A DNA stretch of 64,000 nucleotides from Amanita rubescens (lineage: Eukaryota > Basidiomycota > Agaricomycetes > Agaricales > Amanitaceae), in NCBI GenBank assembly GCA_015039365.1, contig WION01000014.1, positions 620,001-684,000 on the forward strand, given 5' to 3'. The notes under the pieces are model-generated. The model searched no databases, was not told the DNA's origin, and was given only the letters and a program-made list of their open reading frames with translations. Within the stretch, counting starts at the first letter, position 1. The number at the start of each line of letters is the position of its first letter. A program made the position numbers and the translations under genes. This document shows positions 1 through 8,706 of the stretch, one piece after another.

Positions 1-455
1 TAAGTCCAACAGACAAGTCAAACAATAGGTGAACAAATAAGCTAAGTGATAAGACGACTAGAAGGAGTCTTATCCTTGAGAGCGATAATGAACGGAGTAG
101 AAACGACGTTCTTTAGGCGAGATAAGGTGTGATATTGATAAAGACAAGCTAAGTCGAACTTAAGGTTCGACGTTACAGTACATCGGTTTATATACATGTA
201 CAGGAACACAGCCATATCGTAAGTAGAACAAGGGCGATAGCAAGTATAGGTAAAACAAGGGGCATAGGGGATGGTACGCATATGAACAAGGGGTTGGGCA
301 TAGGGTAAACGGAATGGGGATCGATAAGGGAACGAGGTAGTCCGTTTGATGAACATAATGGAGATGCGACGAAGGGGTAGGCATAAGCAAGAAAAGTAAG
401 CATGTCCGACGTGTCATGTAATCATAATGTAGGAGTCCGTACCGTGTTTGTAACA
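1..455 (-). repeat. 3' LTR of the chromovirus, truncated by window edge
   Basis: Positions 1-455 repeat at 7776-8230 with two mismatches. The inner end on the element strand begins TGTTACAAAC at 455. About 105 bp of its other end lies outside the window. Both mismatches are G here and A in the other copy, each within a CG dinucleotide. Confidence 0.93.
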
Positions 456-583
456 CTAGCTCTCCTCTACGTTGTTGACCGCAACAACACTATGCGGGTA
501 TCCTCTAGGTGTCGAGGTTGTGGCGGGCGTTTTCATCGTCGTAAGGATGATAGCCGGCTGAGTTGTCGACGAAGACGGCGAAG

Positions 584-961
584 TCATTCGTCTTGGTTCC
601 ATCCTCCTGCGTTCCAGTCGGTGGGTGTGTCCGTGTACATTTGGACGAGTTCCTCGTTGTTGGCCTCAAGCGAGTTGAGGAGTTTGTGGAGAACCTTGAG
701 GCGTCGGTTCTCTTCTTTGAGGAGCTTGATGATGCGCTCCTTTGATTCGTCATCGGGACGAGGGACTGTTGGCAGTAGGGATGTGGCGGCGAAAAGCCGG
801 ACGTGGGACTGGTAGTGAAGGAAATCCAAGATTTCCTGGTGAATGCGGGCGAGACGTTCTCGACCGTCGAAGGCGCCGATGCTGAAAGCGGTGGGGGTGG
901 AGGCCGATGTGGCGTTGGAGACGGCGGGGGTCTGTTGGGTCTGTTCTGCGTTCCCTTCCAT
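584..961 (-). CDS. Second post-pol ORF, coiled-coil-like protein, 125 aa
   Basis: No family recognised. The first ATG on this strand is at 961, two bases after the stop of the preceding 418-codon frame (964-966), so the two are packed like a coupled pair. The N-terminus is rich in Thr, Ala and Gln. The middle and C-terminal part is a charged amphipathic helix (runs such as ERIIKLLKEENRRLK), which suggests a short coiled coil that could drive oligomerisation. It ends about 130 bp from the 3' LTR, the position an env gene would take, but there is no signal peptide or membrane segment. Coding is inferred from length, composition and its placement in a young element. Confidence 0.5.
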   Translation of the reverse strand: MEGNAEQTQQTPAVSNATSASTPTAFSIGAFDGRERLARIHQEILDFLHYQSHVRLFAATSLLPTVPRPDDESKERIIKLLKEENRRLKVLHKLLNSLEANNEELVQMYTDTPTDWNAGGWNQDE

Positions 962-963
962 AG

Positions 964-2220
964 TCAATAAAGGTTATGTTGGGGAATGAGTGAGCGTCCG
1001 AGGTTCTTAAACCTTTCAGCGGTCTGGGTGACAGGCGTGGAAGGTATAAGATTCTGATGGAGATCTAATTCCATCATGACATGGGCAACTTCTTCATAAG
1101 CGTTGTGAGAGAGTTGCTGCGGTTTAGCTCCTTTGGTAAACAGATCTTCTGTCCATGCGGTAGTTCGTCTAGATGATTTGGCGATCTCCTTGATTTGATC
1201 TGCTAGATCGGCTAGGGCGATTGCTCCAATCTCGGTCCTATTTGTGAGTTCCAAGATATGCTGTGCGTCCGGTGCGATCCTGTGAGAGTCAAAGCTGTGG
1301 TGGATGGCAACGAGATCGTTGGGATCGTCATTAAGGATGAATGGAGGGTGTATTTCATTTCTGACGTCTAAGATGGCTTGTTCGTAGAAGCGTTCTACGT
1401 CAGCGGTGAGGATTCGGCGTAGTAGGTCGATTCCGAATTGGTGGATGGTGCATCCATGGGAGAGTTTGGTGTACCATTCCATACGATCTAAGTTGGTCCA
1501 GATTTCTATAAGATCTGCGCAATGATAGTTGTATCGTTCTCGAGCGTTGACGATGATTGCCTTGGCAAGTCTTGCATCTGAGAGAATGCGCCAGAGTCTG
1601 GTAAGTCGTTCCAGTTCCTGAGAATTGATTGACAGGCTGGAAAGTCTTTTAACGTCGTCAATAGTCTTTCGCATAAGAGCTGAGCTGTTATAGTCTGCAA
1701 ATGTCGTAAAGATCGTCTGAGGTTCAGAGGGAGTGATGTCTGCCATGATTCGATGACTGCTAGGGCTAGCTGGGTTGTTATCATCGCTTCTGTCACGAAG
1801 ATCGCCAGTTGATTCCTTGTCGAATTCGGCAAAAGAGTCGGGGTTATGATATACCTTTCGCATGTTATCAAGTATTTTCCTAGCTCTTCTTGTATCTTCA
1901 TTATGTCCTCTGTTATCTTGATCTTCTGTGGAATCGTGAAGACTCGTAGCTCTGCTTGTTCTGGGTGAATCATCGAGTTGATTCTCTTTGTCAGAATCTG
2001 AAGCACTGTGATAAGGAACGAGACGTGGTCTATTGGGTTCGGCGATCGTCGTCTTTCTGCTAGCATCCTGATTACTGGATGTATTGGGGGATTTGGCGGT
2101 GGTGGTGGTGTTGTCGTCGTTGTCTGGGTAAAGACTGAGTATATGGGCGGTTCCGGTGATGGTGCTCTCGTCGTTGTTGGCGAGATTGTCGGTGAGGTTC
2201 TTGTTGATTCCATGATTCAT
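964..2220 (-). CDS. First post-pol ORF of chromovirus, 418 aa, unknown function
   Basis: No known domain recognised. The frame begins with ATG at 2220, 40 bases after the pol stop (2261-2263), and runs 418 codons. The first third is polar and low-complexity (Asn, Asp, Ser, Thr). From about residue 180 on it is mostly helical, with hydrophobic heptad-like spacing and many Arg and Glu. A second chromovirus in this window (24895-28949) carries a comparable long frame in the same place, so the post-pol ORF looks like a feature of this lineage rather than an accident. Another 235-codon frame overlaps it from an ATG seven bases downstream. It has no transmembrane segment or signal peptide, which argues against a classical Env. 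A role as an accessory structural or nucleic-acid-binding protein is only a guess. Confidence 0.55.
   Translation of the reverse strand: MNHGINKNLTDNLANNDESTITGTAHILSLYPDNDDNTTTTAKSPNTSSNQDASRKTTIAEPNRPRLVPYHSASDSDKENQLDDSPRTSRATSLHDSTEDQDNRGHNEDTRRARKILDNMRKVYHNPDSFAEFDKESTGDLRDRSDDNNPASPSSHRIMADITPSEPQTIFTTFADYNSSALMRKTIDDVKRLSSLSINSQELERLTRLWRILSDARLAKAIIVNARERYNYHCADLIEIWTNLDRMEWYTKLSHGCTIHQFGIDLLRRILTADVERFYEQAILDVRNEIHPPFILNDDPNDLVAIHHSFDSHRIAPDAQHILELTNRTEIGAIALADLADQIKEIAKSSRRTTAWTEDLFTKGAKPQQLSHNAYEEVAHVMMELDLHQNLIPSTPVTQTAERFKNLGRSLIPQHNLY
1506..2213 (-). CDS. Overlapping +1-frame ORF inside the post-pol ORF, 235 aa
   Basis: This frame starts at an ATG (2213) only seven bases after the ATG of the 418-codon frame and stays open for 235 codons in the +1 frame. 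Its composition looks like a protein: a Pro/Thr-rich N-terminus, then a long helical part with regular Leu, Ile and Ala. Two close ATGs in different frames is the arrangement used for leaky scanning in dual-coding viral genes. A third frame in the same stretch opens at 2260, directly after the pol stop (TGAATG), and runs 62 codons. Whether any of them is translated cannot be decided from the sequence; one of the two long frames may be a shadow. Confidence 0.35.
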   Translation of the reverse strand: MESTRTSPTISPTTTRAPSPEPPIYSVFTQTTTTTPPPPPNPPIHPVIRMLAERRRSPNPIDHVSFLITVLQILTKRINSMIHPEQAELRVFTIPQKIKITEDIMKIQEELGKYLITCERYIITPTLLPNSTRNQLAIFVTEAMITTQLALAVIESWQTSLPLNLRRSLRHLQTITAQLLCERLLTTLKDFPACQSILRNWNDLPDSGAFSQMQDLPRQSSSTLENDTTIIAQIL

Positions 2221-2260
2221 AGGTGGTTTCTGGGTGTTTGTGGGTGTAATCTTTGCTCAT

Positions 2261-5200
2261 TCAGAGTCTCCTACGTTTCTTATATTCGTCAAGGATATCC
2301 TCGGCGTTTGATAAGTTCTTTTGGGGTTCCCAAGTGTTTTCGCTTGTATCATAGCCTTTCCATTTGACGAGAAACTGTAATTGACGTCCGATCTTTCGGT
2401 GTGCGAGAATAGCTTCTATTTCGTATTCTTCTGATCCTTCTATTAGATCAGGCGGTGGACGTGTGTCGTTAGGTCCATGGAATTCTGTTTCTTTGAATGG
2501 TGACAGTAGACATGCGTGGAAAACGCTGTGTATCTTCCATTGTTTCAGTAAGTCTAGCTGATAGGTGACAGGTCCTAAGACTTTCTTTATCTTGAAGGGT
2601 CCTTCTCGTTTAGGTGCGAGTTTGCGTGATTGATAAGGAATGCGTAGGTTCTTTGAATCTAGCCAAACCTTTTCTCCTTCTTTGAATGGTTTAGAGTGTT
2701 TCATCGTTCGTTGTGCCATTTTGAGGCGTGCAAGGTCGTGTGCTGCCAGAGCTTCTTCTCTTGCTTTGATCAGGAGCCTGATGCGTTCGTCTGCTACAGG
2801 GGTAGCTGACTGTTCTGTAACCTGGGGTAGCGCCACAGGGTTAGATCCATACATGAGATAGAACGGTGATTGTTTCAGTTCTTCATGCGTTCTAGAATTA
2901 TGAGCGAATTGTGCGATAGGAAGTATCTTATTCCATTTGTCCGGTTCATAGGCACAGAATATGCGGAGGTATACTTCAAGTACGGCGTTATAGCATTCCG
3001 TTTGACCATCTGTTTGAGGGTGAAAGGCGGTGCTCATTTTATGTTTGATCTGAAGTGCGCTAGTTATCCCTTTGAAGACTTTTGCTGCGAATTGCGGTCC
3101 TCTGTCAGATATCATAATGTCTGGTAAACCGAAGTTCTTGAATACTTCTTTAATGTAGAGGTCGGCGGTTTCAGCTGATGTAATAGTTTTATTACAGGGA
3201 CATAGAATTACTCCCTTTGAAAGTCCTTGGTCGACCACGACAAAGATAGAATCAAATCCGTCACTAGTTGGTAGATCGGTGATGAAATCCATAGTAATCT
3301 GTTGAAATGGTCGGTGAGCATGGGATTTAATCGGCATTAGGGGTGCGGCGGTGGGATGCGTATTAGGTTTCATCTGTTGACAGGTAAGACATCCGTCGAT
3401 AAAACTTTTGACAAGTGTTGTCATTCTAGGCCACCAATAGTGTTCCCTTAGTAGGCTAAGTGTTTTGAAGAATCCAGGGTGTCCTGCACTTGGTGCTTCA
3501 TGGTATTCTTTAATAATAGATCGGCGAAGATCGGAGTCCATTGGAACGTATGCCTTATTTTTAAATAGGATGATTCCGTTATCTTCGGTCCAATCGGTGA
3601 TTGCTGTGCGGAGGGGTGCTGTTCCTTTCTCCTTTAAGCATCTTCTAATGGTTTCAGCAAATTCATCGGTTTGAGTTGCGTTCTTCACTTGATCTCGGAG
3701 ATCTTCGGCGATGACTTGAATGAATAATGAGTCAGGGAGCATTGTGACTGTTTCGTCATCTTCTTCTCCGTTAGTGTGATCAGGTCGGCGGGATAAGGCG
3801 TCCGCTTGAGTTAGTTTTGCTCTGGGTACATGAATTAGTTGGTAATTATATCTTGAGAGATTATTCCACCATCTTGCTTGTCTAGCTGTGAGACGTTGTG
3901 GTGCGCGGTAATAGGTTAAGTTTTTGTGATCGCAGTGAATAGTGAGTGTGTGTTCTGCTCCAAGCAGTAGGTATTTCCATTCGTCAAGGGCGTAAATTAT
4001 GGCAAAGAGTTCTCTGTCGTAGATTTGCCAATTTCGTTCAGTAGGCGTAAGTGCGTGTGAGAGATATCCACAAGGGTGTAAGTCTCCGTTTTCGTCTTTC
4101 TGCATTAAGGCGGCTCCGACAGCCCATTTAGATGCGTCCGTTTCGAGTATGAAGGGTTGATTGACATCTGGCATCTTTAGTACTGGTGCTGTTACGAAAC
4201 TTTCCTTTAATGAGTCGAAGGCGACTCTACATTCTAGTGTCCATTCCCATATCTTGTTTTTCTTCGTTAAGTCGTGAAGGGGTCGTGCGAGGTGCGCGAA
4301 TCTGGATATGAAACGTCTGTAGTAATTTCCAAATCCAAGAAACGAGTGTACTTGTTTAACTGTTGTCGGAGGGGGCCAGTCTCTGATTCCAGCGAGTTTT
4401 ATTGGATCCATTTTTATCGTGTCTTTCGTGATTATCATGCCTAAGAAGTCCACTTCCTCGGCGGCAAATTTGCATTTTTCAAGTTTCAGGTAAAGATCGT
4501 GTTCTTTTAATTTTGCGAGTACTAGCTTTGTTCTTTTCTCGAGTTCTAGTTTGTTGCGCGCGTGTATCAAGATGTCATCCATGTAAATGGCGATCCATCC
4601 TTCGTTCATGAAGTCCCTGAAGTAATCGTCCATCATAGCTTGGAATGTTGCTGGTGAATTGCGTAATCCGAAGAACATAACTGTCGGTTTGAATAGTCCT
4701 TTGTTTGTGATAAATGCGGCTTTCCATTCGTCTCCTTCTTTGATACGAACATTGTTGTATCCCCATCTGATGTCTAGTTTCGTAAAGTATTGCGATCCTT
4801 TAAGTTGTAGCATCAGATCGGATATGAGTGGTAAGGGGTATGAGTTTGGTTTCGTATGTTCGTTCAAGTATCGATAGTCTTGGCAGGGTCTGAGTGTTTT
4901 GCTATCTTTCTTTTCGACATAAAAGAATGGTGCTGCCTGCGGAGATTTGGATGGTCGTATATATCCTTTAGCTAGTTGTTCTTTGATCCATTTGTCAAGC
5001 GTATTTTGTTGTAATGGTGATATTGGGTAGATCTTCCCTTTCTTTGGTATAAAATCTTCGCGAAGTTCAATTGCGTGATCCCATGATCTACGGTCTGGGA
5101 ATCGTTCTGACGCTTGTTTTTCAAATATCTCTTTCCATTCGAGATACTCAGGAGGTAGCGTGATTTCCTTCTGATCGGTGTTGTACTTATGTTCCATTTG

Positions 5201-5878
5201 TTGAGCTGGTGAATAGCGATTAATCGTGATCTCGTCATAATCTTCTTCTGTCCATCTTCCTATGTCTTCAAATGGTGGTTTCCAATGTAGACTCTTCTCT
5301 TCTGGTCCTTTGTGTGACAACAAATACCGAATTACGACGTCTTCTTCCCATTTAGGCATTGCTTCTTCATCGAGTCGATGCAAGATGCTCCGTATTGATG
5401 CCTTCCATTCGTCTTCTTTGGAGTTACGGAACTCCAGAGTTCTATTCCTCCAGCTTATGATTGGGTCATGCTTCTTGAGCCACGGAAGCCCCAGTATCAA
5501 GTTTTGATCTCCAAGCGAAGTGACCAAGAACCATTCGGTCATCTTCTTTCCATTGATATCGATGGTGATCAAACACTTGTCAGAAATTTCTCCATTCGTG
5601 TTGTATGTGCCGTCAACGTTCTTGACTCGGATCGGTCTTGCGAGTTTCTTCTTTCTCCATTTATGCGCGATTGATGAATTAATAAATAAACCTTCTGCAC
5701 CGCTGTCGACCAGTGCAGTCATTGATTCAGTGTTGTCTTCGGTTTCAACTTCGAGAGGAATAGATAATCGATTGCTTGAAATAGAACGTACTATTACAGG
5801 TGATATCGAAAGATCGTCCTTTGGAGTTGAATCCGAAGTTATGGGACAGGCATCCACTGACATGTGTCCCACTGTCAA
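2261..5878 (-). CDS. pol: Pol polyprotein of chromovirus: PR-RT-RNaseH-IN-chromodomain
   Basis: About 1,205 codons without a stop. Domains in order: aspartic protease (DSGAEG near residue 57), reverse transcriptase with the YMDD active site near residue 431, RNase H (ETDASKWAVGAAL), integrase with an HHCC finger (C-L-T-C followed by QQMKPN) and a DDE core (TMDFITDLP, ISDRGPQF), then a C-terminal chromodomain (EYEIEAILAHR, FLVKWKGYD, NTWEP). The chromodomain is thought to guide integration to modified histones. The frame lies -1 relative to gag. Its upstream limit is a TAA about nine bases before the TTG at 5878, so the gag-pol overlap is tiny. No ATG is present at the start, so translation by frameshift at the T5 run or by reinitiation is inferred. 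All catalytic motifs that I can see are intact. Confidence 0.93.
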   Translation of the reverse strand: MTVGHMSVDACPITSDSTPKDDLSISPVIVRSISSNRLSIPLEVETEDNTESMTALVDSGAEGLFINSSIAHKWRKKKLARPIRVKNVDGTYNTNGEISDKCLITIDINGKKMTEWFLVTSLGDQNLILGLPWLKKHDPIISWRNRTLEFRNSKEDEWKASIRSILHRLDEEAMPKWEEDVVIRYLLSHKGPEEKSLHWKPPFEDIGRWTEEDYDEITINRYSPAQQMEHKYNTDQKEITLPPEYLEWKEIFEKQASERFPDRRSWDHAIELREDFIPKKGKIYPISPLQQNTLDKWIKEQLAKGYIRPSKSPQAAPFFYVEKKDSKTLRPCQDYRYLNEHTKPNSYPLPLISDLMLQLKGSQYFTKLDIRWGYNNVRIKEGDEWKAAFITNKGLFKPTVMFFGLRNSPATFQAMMDDYFRDFMNEGWIAIYMDDILIHARNKLELEKRTKLVLAKLKEHDLYLKLEKCKFAAEEVDFLGMIITKDTIKMDPIKLAGIRDWPPPTTVKQVHSFLGFGNYYRRFISRFAHLARPLHDLTKKNKIWEWTLECRVAFDSLKESFVTAPVLKMPDVNQPFILETDASKWAVGAALMQKDENGDLHPCGYLSHALTPTERNWQIYDRELFAIIYALDEWKYLLLGAEHTLTIHCDHKNLTYYRAPQRLTARQARWWNNLSRYNYQLIHVPRAKLTQADALSRRPDHTNGEEDDETVTMLPDSLFIQVIAEDLRDQVKNATQTDEFAETIRRCLKEKGTAPLRTAITDWTEDNGIILFKNKAYVPMDSDLRRSIIKEYHEAPSAGHPGFFKTLSLLREHYWWPRMTTLVKSFIDGCLTCQQMKPNTHPTAAPLMPIKSHAHRPFQQITMDFITDLPTSDGFDSIFVVVDQGLSKGVILCPCNKTITSAETADLYIKEVFKNFGLPDIMISDRGPQFAAKVFKGITSALQIKHKMSTAFHPQTDGQTECYNAVLEVYLRIFCAYEPDKWNKILPIAQFAHNSRTHEELKQSPFYLMYGSNPVALPQVTEQSATPVADERIRLLIKAREEALAAHDLARLKMAQRTMKHSKPFKEGEKVWLDSKNLRIPYQSRKLAPKREGPFKIKKVLGPVTYQLDLLKQWKIHSVFHACLLSPFKETEFHGPNDTRPPPDLIEGSEEYEIEAILAHRKIGRQLQFLVKWKGYDTSENTWEPQKNLSNAEDILDEYKKRRRL

Positions 5879-7620
5879 AAATCCGGTTTATCTGCATTGA
5901 TAAGGAGGTTGATACGTTGATCTGGAGAGAGTTTCTTTAACATAGCGCGTATCGTTCTGTCGCTAGTGTCTTCTTCTTCTTCTTGTTCTTGCTGGCTAGA
6001 CTCTTCGACGTCTTCATAGTTACTGCCATCGTCATCCCTTTCGGTTGCTCGAATATGACGACCGTGTGCGAATTTCTTTCCTTTCTTTCCATTAAACTTC
6101 TTCTTTCCTTTGTAAGATCCTTTATCCTTCCTCATGGGGCATTGTCCTGACATGTGGTCCGGTTTGTGACATATGAAACAAAGTCCATCGCGGATATGTC
6201 GGGTTCGTTCATCCTTTGATAGCACGCCAAGAATTATTGCATCGAGATCCATATCCCATTCGTTTTGAGGGGGTTTGTGTGAAGATGTTCCTCCTCTGTT
6301 GGTCGCTAGAATGCCAATACGTGTTTCGGCGTTGTATGCTCTGAGTGCTCCTTCATACCATTCGTCCAAGGTTTTGGGGTCTCTCATTACGACTGCTCTG
6401 TATGTGTTGGCGTCGAGTCCTTGTCCGAACATGTGGGTAGCGGCACTGCCTGTAATTCCAGCTTTCTTTATTAGTTCTTTGAATAAACCAACGTATTTTG
6501 GGATTGAGATTCGTTTTCCTTTCTTGTCTTTGCGTTTTTGTAGCTGTACTAATTCTGTGTACGCGTTTCTGGGTGAATCTATTTCTTGCCAATTGTTGAG
6601 GAATCTGGTTTTGAATCCTGTCCAGTCGTTCCATGTTATTTCCGTCTTTGCTGCATCGTTAAGATTGTCGTTTTGATTGCGTCTCCAGTTCTCAGCTTTG
6701 TCCGTTATCATAGATAACGTTAGTCCGATTTTAAGTCTGTCCGTGTTAATGCGACCTGGATTGAGATCTAGGAATAGCTCCATTCGATCTATGAAGTCCT
6801 GTGCTTGAGATCGCTTTCCTGTGAAGGTAGGGATTTCTCCTAAGAGACTCGGAATCGGTTGTATTGCTGGCGTTGTCATTGTAACTGTCGGTGGTTCTGG
6901 AGGTGGTGTAGGCGGTTTCTGTGGTGGTACTGGTGGTCCTGGACTAGGATCAGGTTTAGGATCGACTTCTATGTACTGAAGTCCTGGGGAATTTGGTTTC
7001 TCCTGTTCTGTCTCAAACGGGTTGAAATCGATTGGGCTAAGTAAGTCTGGAACAGTTTTGTCTTCTGACTCGGAAAGGTCACTGGAACTTTCGAATTGCT
7101 GATCGGGGTTTTCGTCACTTGATTCGGTTCCTGATTCGCTTTCTTGTGTTACTCCAAAAGTTTTACCTTTTGGTGTAGTTTTGACTGCTGCTTTCGGTGT
7201 AGAGACTGCGCTTCTGTGCTGTAAGTTTTCGGGCAAGTTATCTGGGTTTCCTTCTATCCACTTGGGTCCTTTGAAGAAATCGTCTGGTACGAATTCGTAT
7301 GTGAGTTCTGATTCAGGGCCTGGGTTATATCCTCCCCAACGTTTGGTATTTTCGTCGAATTCGACTTCAAATCCTAAGAGGTAGTATTTGTCGTTGAACC
7401 GATGATAGAATGCGTTGTTGGGTGGTCTGTTGGCTCTCTGTGGTATCCAAAACTCTGATGTTGGTACGAGACTGTGGTCTTTCGAATATTTCCAAAGGTG
7501 GTCCTTAGGGTCGTTGTAGATAGCGATGTGATCTAGATAATAATGTCCTCTTGTTCCTCTTGTAGCACGGTTAGGCGGTGTCCTCTGTTGATCCGTAATT
7601 GTTGCAGGCTGACCGGTAAC
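5875..7620 (-). CDS. gag: Gag polyprotein with zinc knuckle; no clear ATG start
   Basis: The frame is open from just after a TAG at 7621-7623 to the TGA at 5875, 581 codons. The core (from about 6870 down) resembles retrotransposon Gag: a helical capsid-like part (FTGKRSQAQDFIDRMELF) followed by a CCHC zinc knuckle (CFICHKPDHMSGQC) and a basic then acidic tail. The N-terminal 240 or so codons are clearly protein-like (Pro-rich, acidic Ser/Glu repeats, aromatic-rich start) yet contain no ATG; the first in-frame ATG is at 6879. Either Gag starts there, or translation starts at a non-AUG codon, or an ATG in the leader is joined by splicing (the TAG at 7621 could itself be a 3' splice site). The last gag codons overlap the start of pol. 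Confidence 0.85.
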   Translation of the reverse strand, partial: VTGQPATITDQQRTPPNRATRGTRGHYYLDHIAIYNDPKDHLWKYSKDHSLVPTSEFWIPQRANRPPNNAFYHRFNDKYYLLGFEVEFDENTKRWGGYNPGPESELTYEFVPDDFFKGPKWIEGNPDNLPENLQHRSAVSTPKAAVKTTPKGKTFGVTQESESGTESSDENPDQQFESSSDLSESEDKTVPDLLSPIDFNPFETEQEKPNSPGLQYIEVDPKPDPSPGPPVPPQKPPTPPPEPPTVTMTTPAIQPIPSLLGEIPTFTGKRSQAQDFIDRMELFLDLNPGRINTDRLKIGLTLSMITDKAENWRRNQNDNLNDAAKTEITWNDWTGFKTRFLNNWQEIDSPRNAYTELVQLQKRKDKKGKRISIPKYVGLFKELIKKAGITGSAATHMFGQGLDANTYRAVVMRDPKTLDEWYEGALRAYNAETRIGILATNRGGTSSHKPPQNEWDMDLDAIILGVLSKDERTRHIRDGLCFICHKPDHMSGQCPMRKDKGSYKGKKKFNGKKGKKFAHGRHIRATERDDDGSNYEDVEESSQQEQEEEEDTSDRTIRAMLKKLSPDQRINLLINADKPDF

Positions 7621-7669
7621 CTACGGGCCGGTTCTCCGGAAGTTCGATAGTTATCTTGTGTTTCACCAA

Positions 7670-8230
7670 TGAGGTAATACTCGGGTATCGTTTTGATAAG
7701 TTCGACTTAATTGTTATGATCACGTCGATCTCCACCTACGATGCGTCCACGCTAAGAGCGCTTGACAAAGTAGACTAAGTCCAACAGACAAGTCAAACAA
7801 TAGGTGAACAAATAAGCTAAGTGATAAGACGACTAGAAGGAGTCTTATCCTTGAGAGCGATAATGAACGGAGTAGAAACGACGTTCTTTAGGCGAGATAA
7901 GGTGTGATATTGATAAAGACAAGCTAAGTCGAACTTAAGGTTCGACGTTACAGTACATCGGTTTATATACATGTACAGGAACACAGCCATATCGTAAGTA
8001 GAACAAGGGCGATAGCAAGTATAGGTAAAACAAGGGGCATAGGGGATGGTACACATATGAACAAGGGGTTGGGCATAGGGTAAACGGAATGGGGATCGAT
8101 AAGGGAACGAGGTAGTCCATTTGATGAACATAATGGAGATGCGACGAAGGGGTAGGCATAAGCAAGAAAAGTAAGCATGTCCGACGTGTCATGTAATCAT
8201 AATGTAGGAGTCCGTACCGTGTTTGTAACA
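7670..8230 (-). repeat. 5' LTR of the chromovirus, with primer binding site beside it
   Basis: The 561 bp LTR reads TGTTACAAAC inward from 8230 on the element strand and ends in CA at 7670. Directly inside, the element strand reads TTGGTGAAACACAAG, a PBS-like sequence beginning TGGTG. The same kind of sequence (TTTGGTGTCACGAG) sits beside the copia LTR near 60111. The boundary at 7670 is inferred from the TG/CA rule and this PBS, since the partner LTR is cut at position 1. Confidence 0.85.
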
Positions 8231-8378
8231 GAAGAGATTTCCGTGCAAAATTCAATTTGGGGCACCATTTTCCGTGGAGAGACAGTAAATCGTCGCAGGA
8301 ATTTACTTCTTCTATCCTCGGAGGTGTAGAGTAGTGATAGGTGTTTGTTCCTTCCGAAAGCGAACATTTCTGACGTGG

Positions 8379-8706
8379 TGTAACAACGAAACGGAGGTTG
8401 CGTTGGGTGCAACCTCCGAGGCTCGGTGTTTGCTGAGCGAGTTCGGCAGCACCGAAAGGTGCTCGTCCGAGTTCGGTCTCACTCTCGGGGCTCGGAAACG
8501 TAGAAGTGAAGTGCGGGGGAGGAAAAGAATGTATAAAGAACTAACTATGACAATCTATATACTGTGTACCTCGTGTACTACGTGCGCTACTCGGTCCGAG
8601 ACGTATCCGATGCCGAGGTTGGGGGTCCGAGGTGTCGGAGGTCCGAGTCCGGAAGACGGAAGGGTTTCAGTATCGATTCCAGCATAGCCGGAATCGATAC
8701 GTTACA
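8379..8706 (+). mobile_element. Probable solo LTR inside the hairpin locus
   Basis: A 328 bp block starts TGTAACAACG and ends CGTTACA, an inverted terminal signature usual for fungal Ty3/gypsy LTRs. It is flanked by GTGG (8375-8378) and GCGG (8707-8710), a four-base target duplication if one CpG has decayed. A 10 bp stem with loop lies just before the end (TATCGATTCC, then GGAATCGATA). The last about 50 bp resemble the end of the solo LTR at 14076-14472, so both probably come from one LTR family. A TATA-like AATGTATAAAG occurs near 8528. Confidence 0.55.

Larger units (their letters stand above)
1..8230 (-). mobile_element. Ty3/gypsy chromovirus, nearly complete, minus strand
   Basis: Seen: an LTR copy at 7670-8230 and the matching 3' LTR at 1-455, which is cut by the window edge. 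Between them, read on the minus strand, lie gag, pol and extra frames. The visible 455 bp of the LTRs differ at only two sites (278/8053 and 344/8119). Pol is uninterrupted for about 1,200 codons and ends in a chromodomain, which places the element in the chromoviruses. A pyrimidine run just above 455 on the plus strand is the polypurine tract on the element's own strand. The unusual part is the 1.8 kb between pol and the 3' LTR, which holds several open frames. The insertion looks recent and lies in the hairpin-rich locus that continues at 8231. Confidence 0.92.

Noticed and set aside
42..456. Minus-strand frames within the LTRs (also at 7817-8255)
   Set aside because: They occur identically in both LTR copies and are hydrophobic shadows of LTR sequence; no protein family fits.
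402..815. Plus-strand frame of 137 codons at the left end
   Set aside because: It lies antisense to the post-pol ORF and the LTR edge, and its Arg/Ser-rich composition is that of a reverse reading of the true frame.
964..2220. Envelope gene in the post-pol position
   Set aside because: No signal peptide, transmembrane helix or cysteine pattern is visible in any of the frames.
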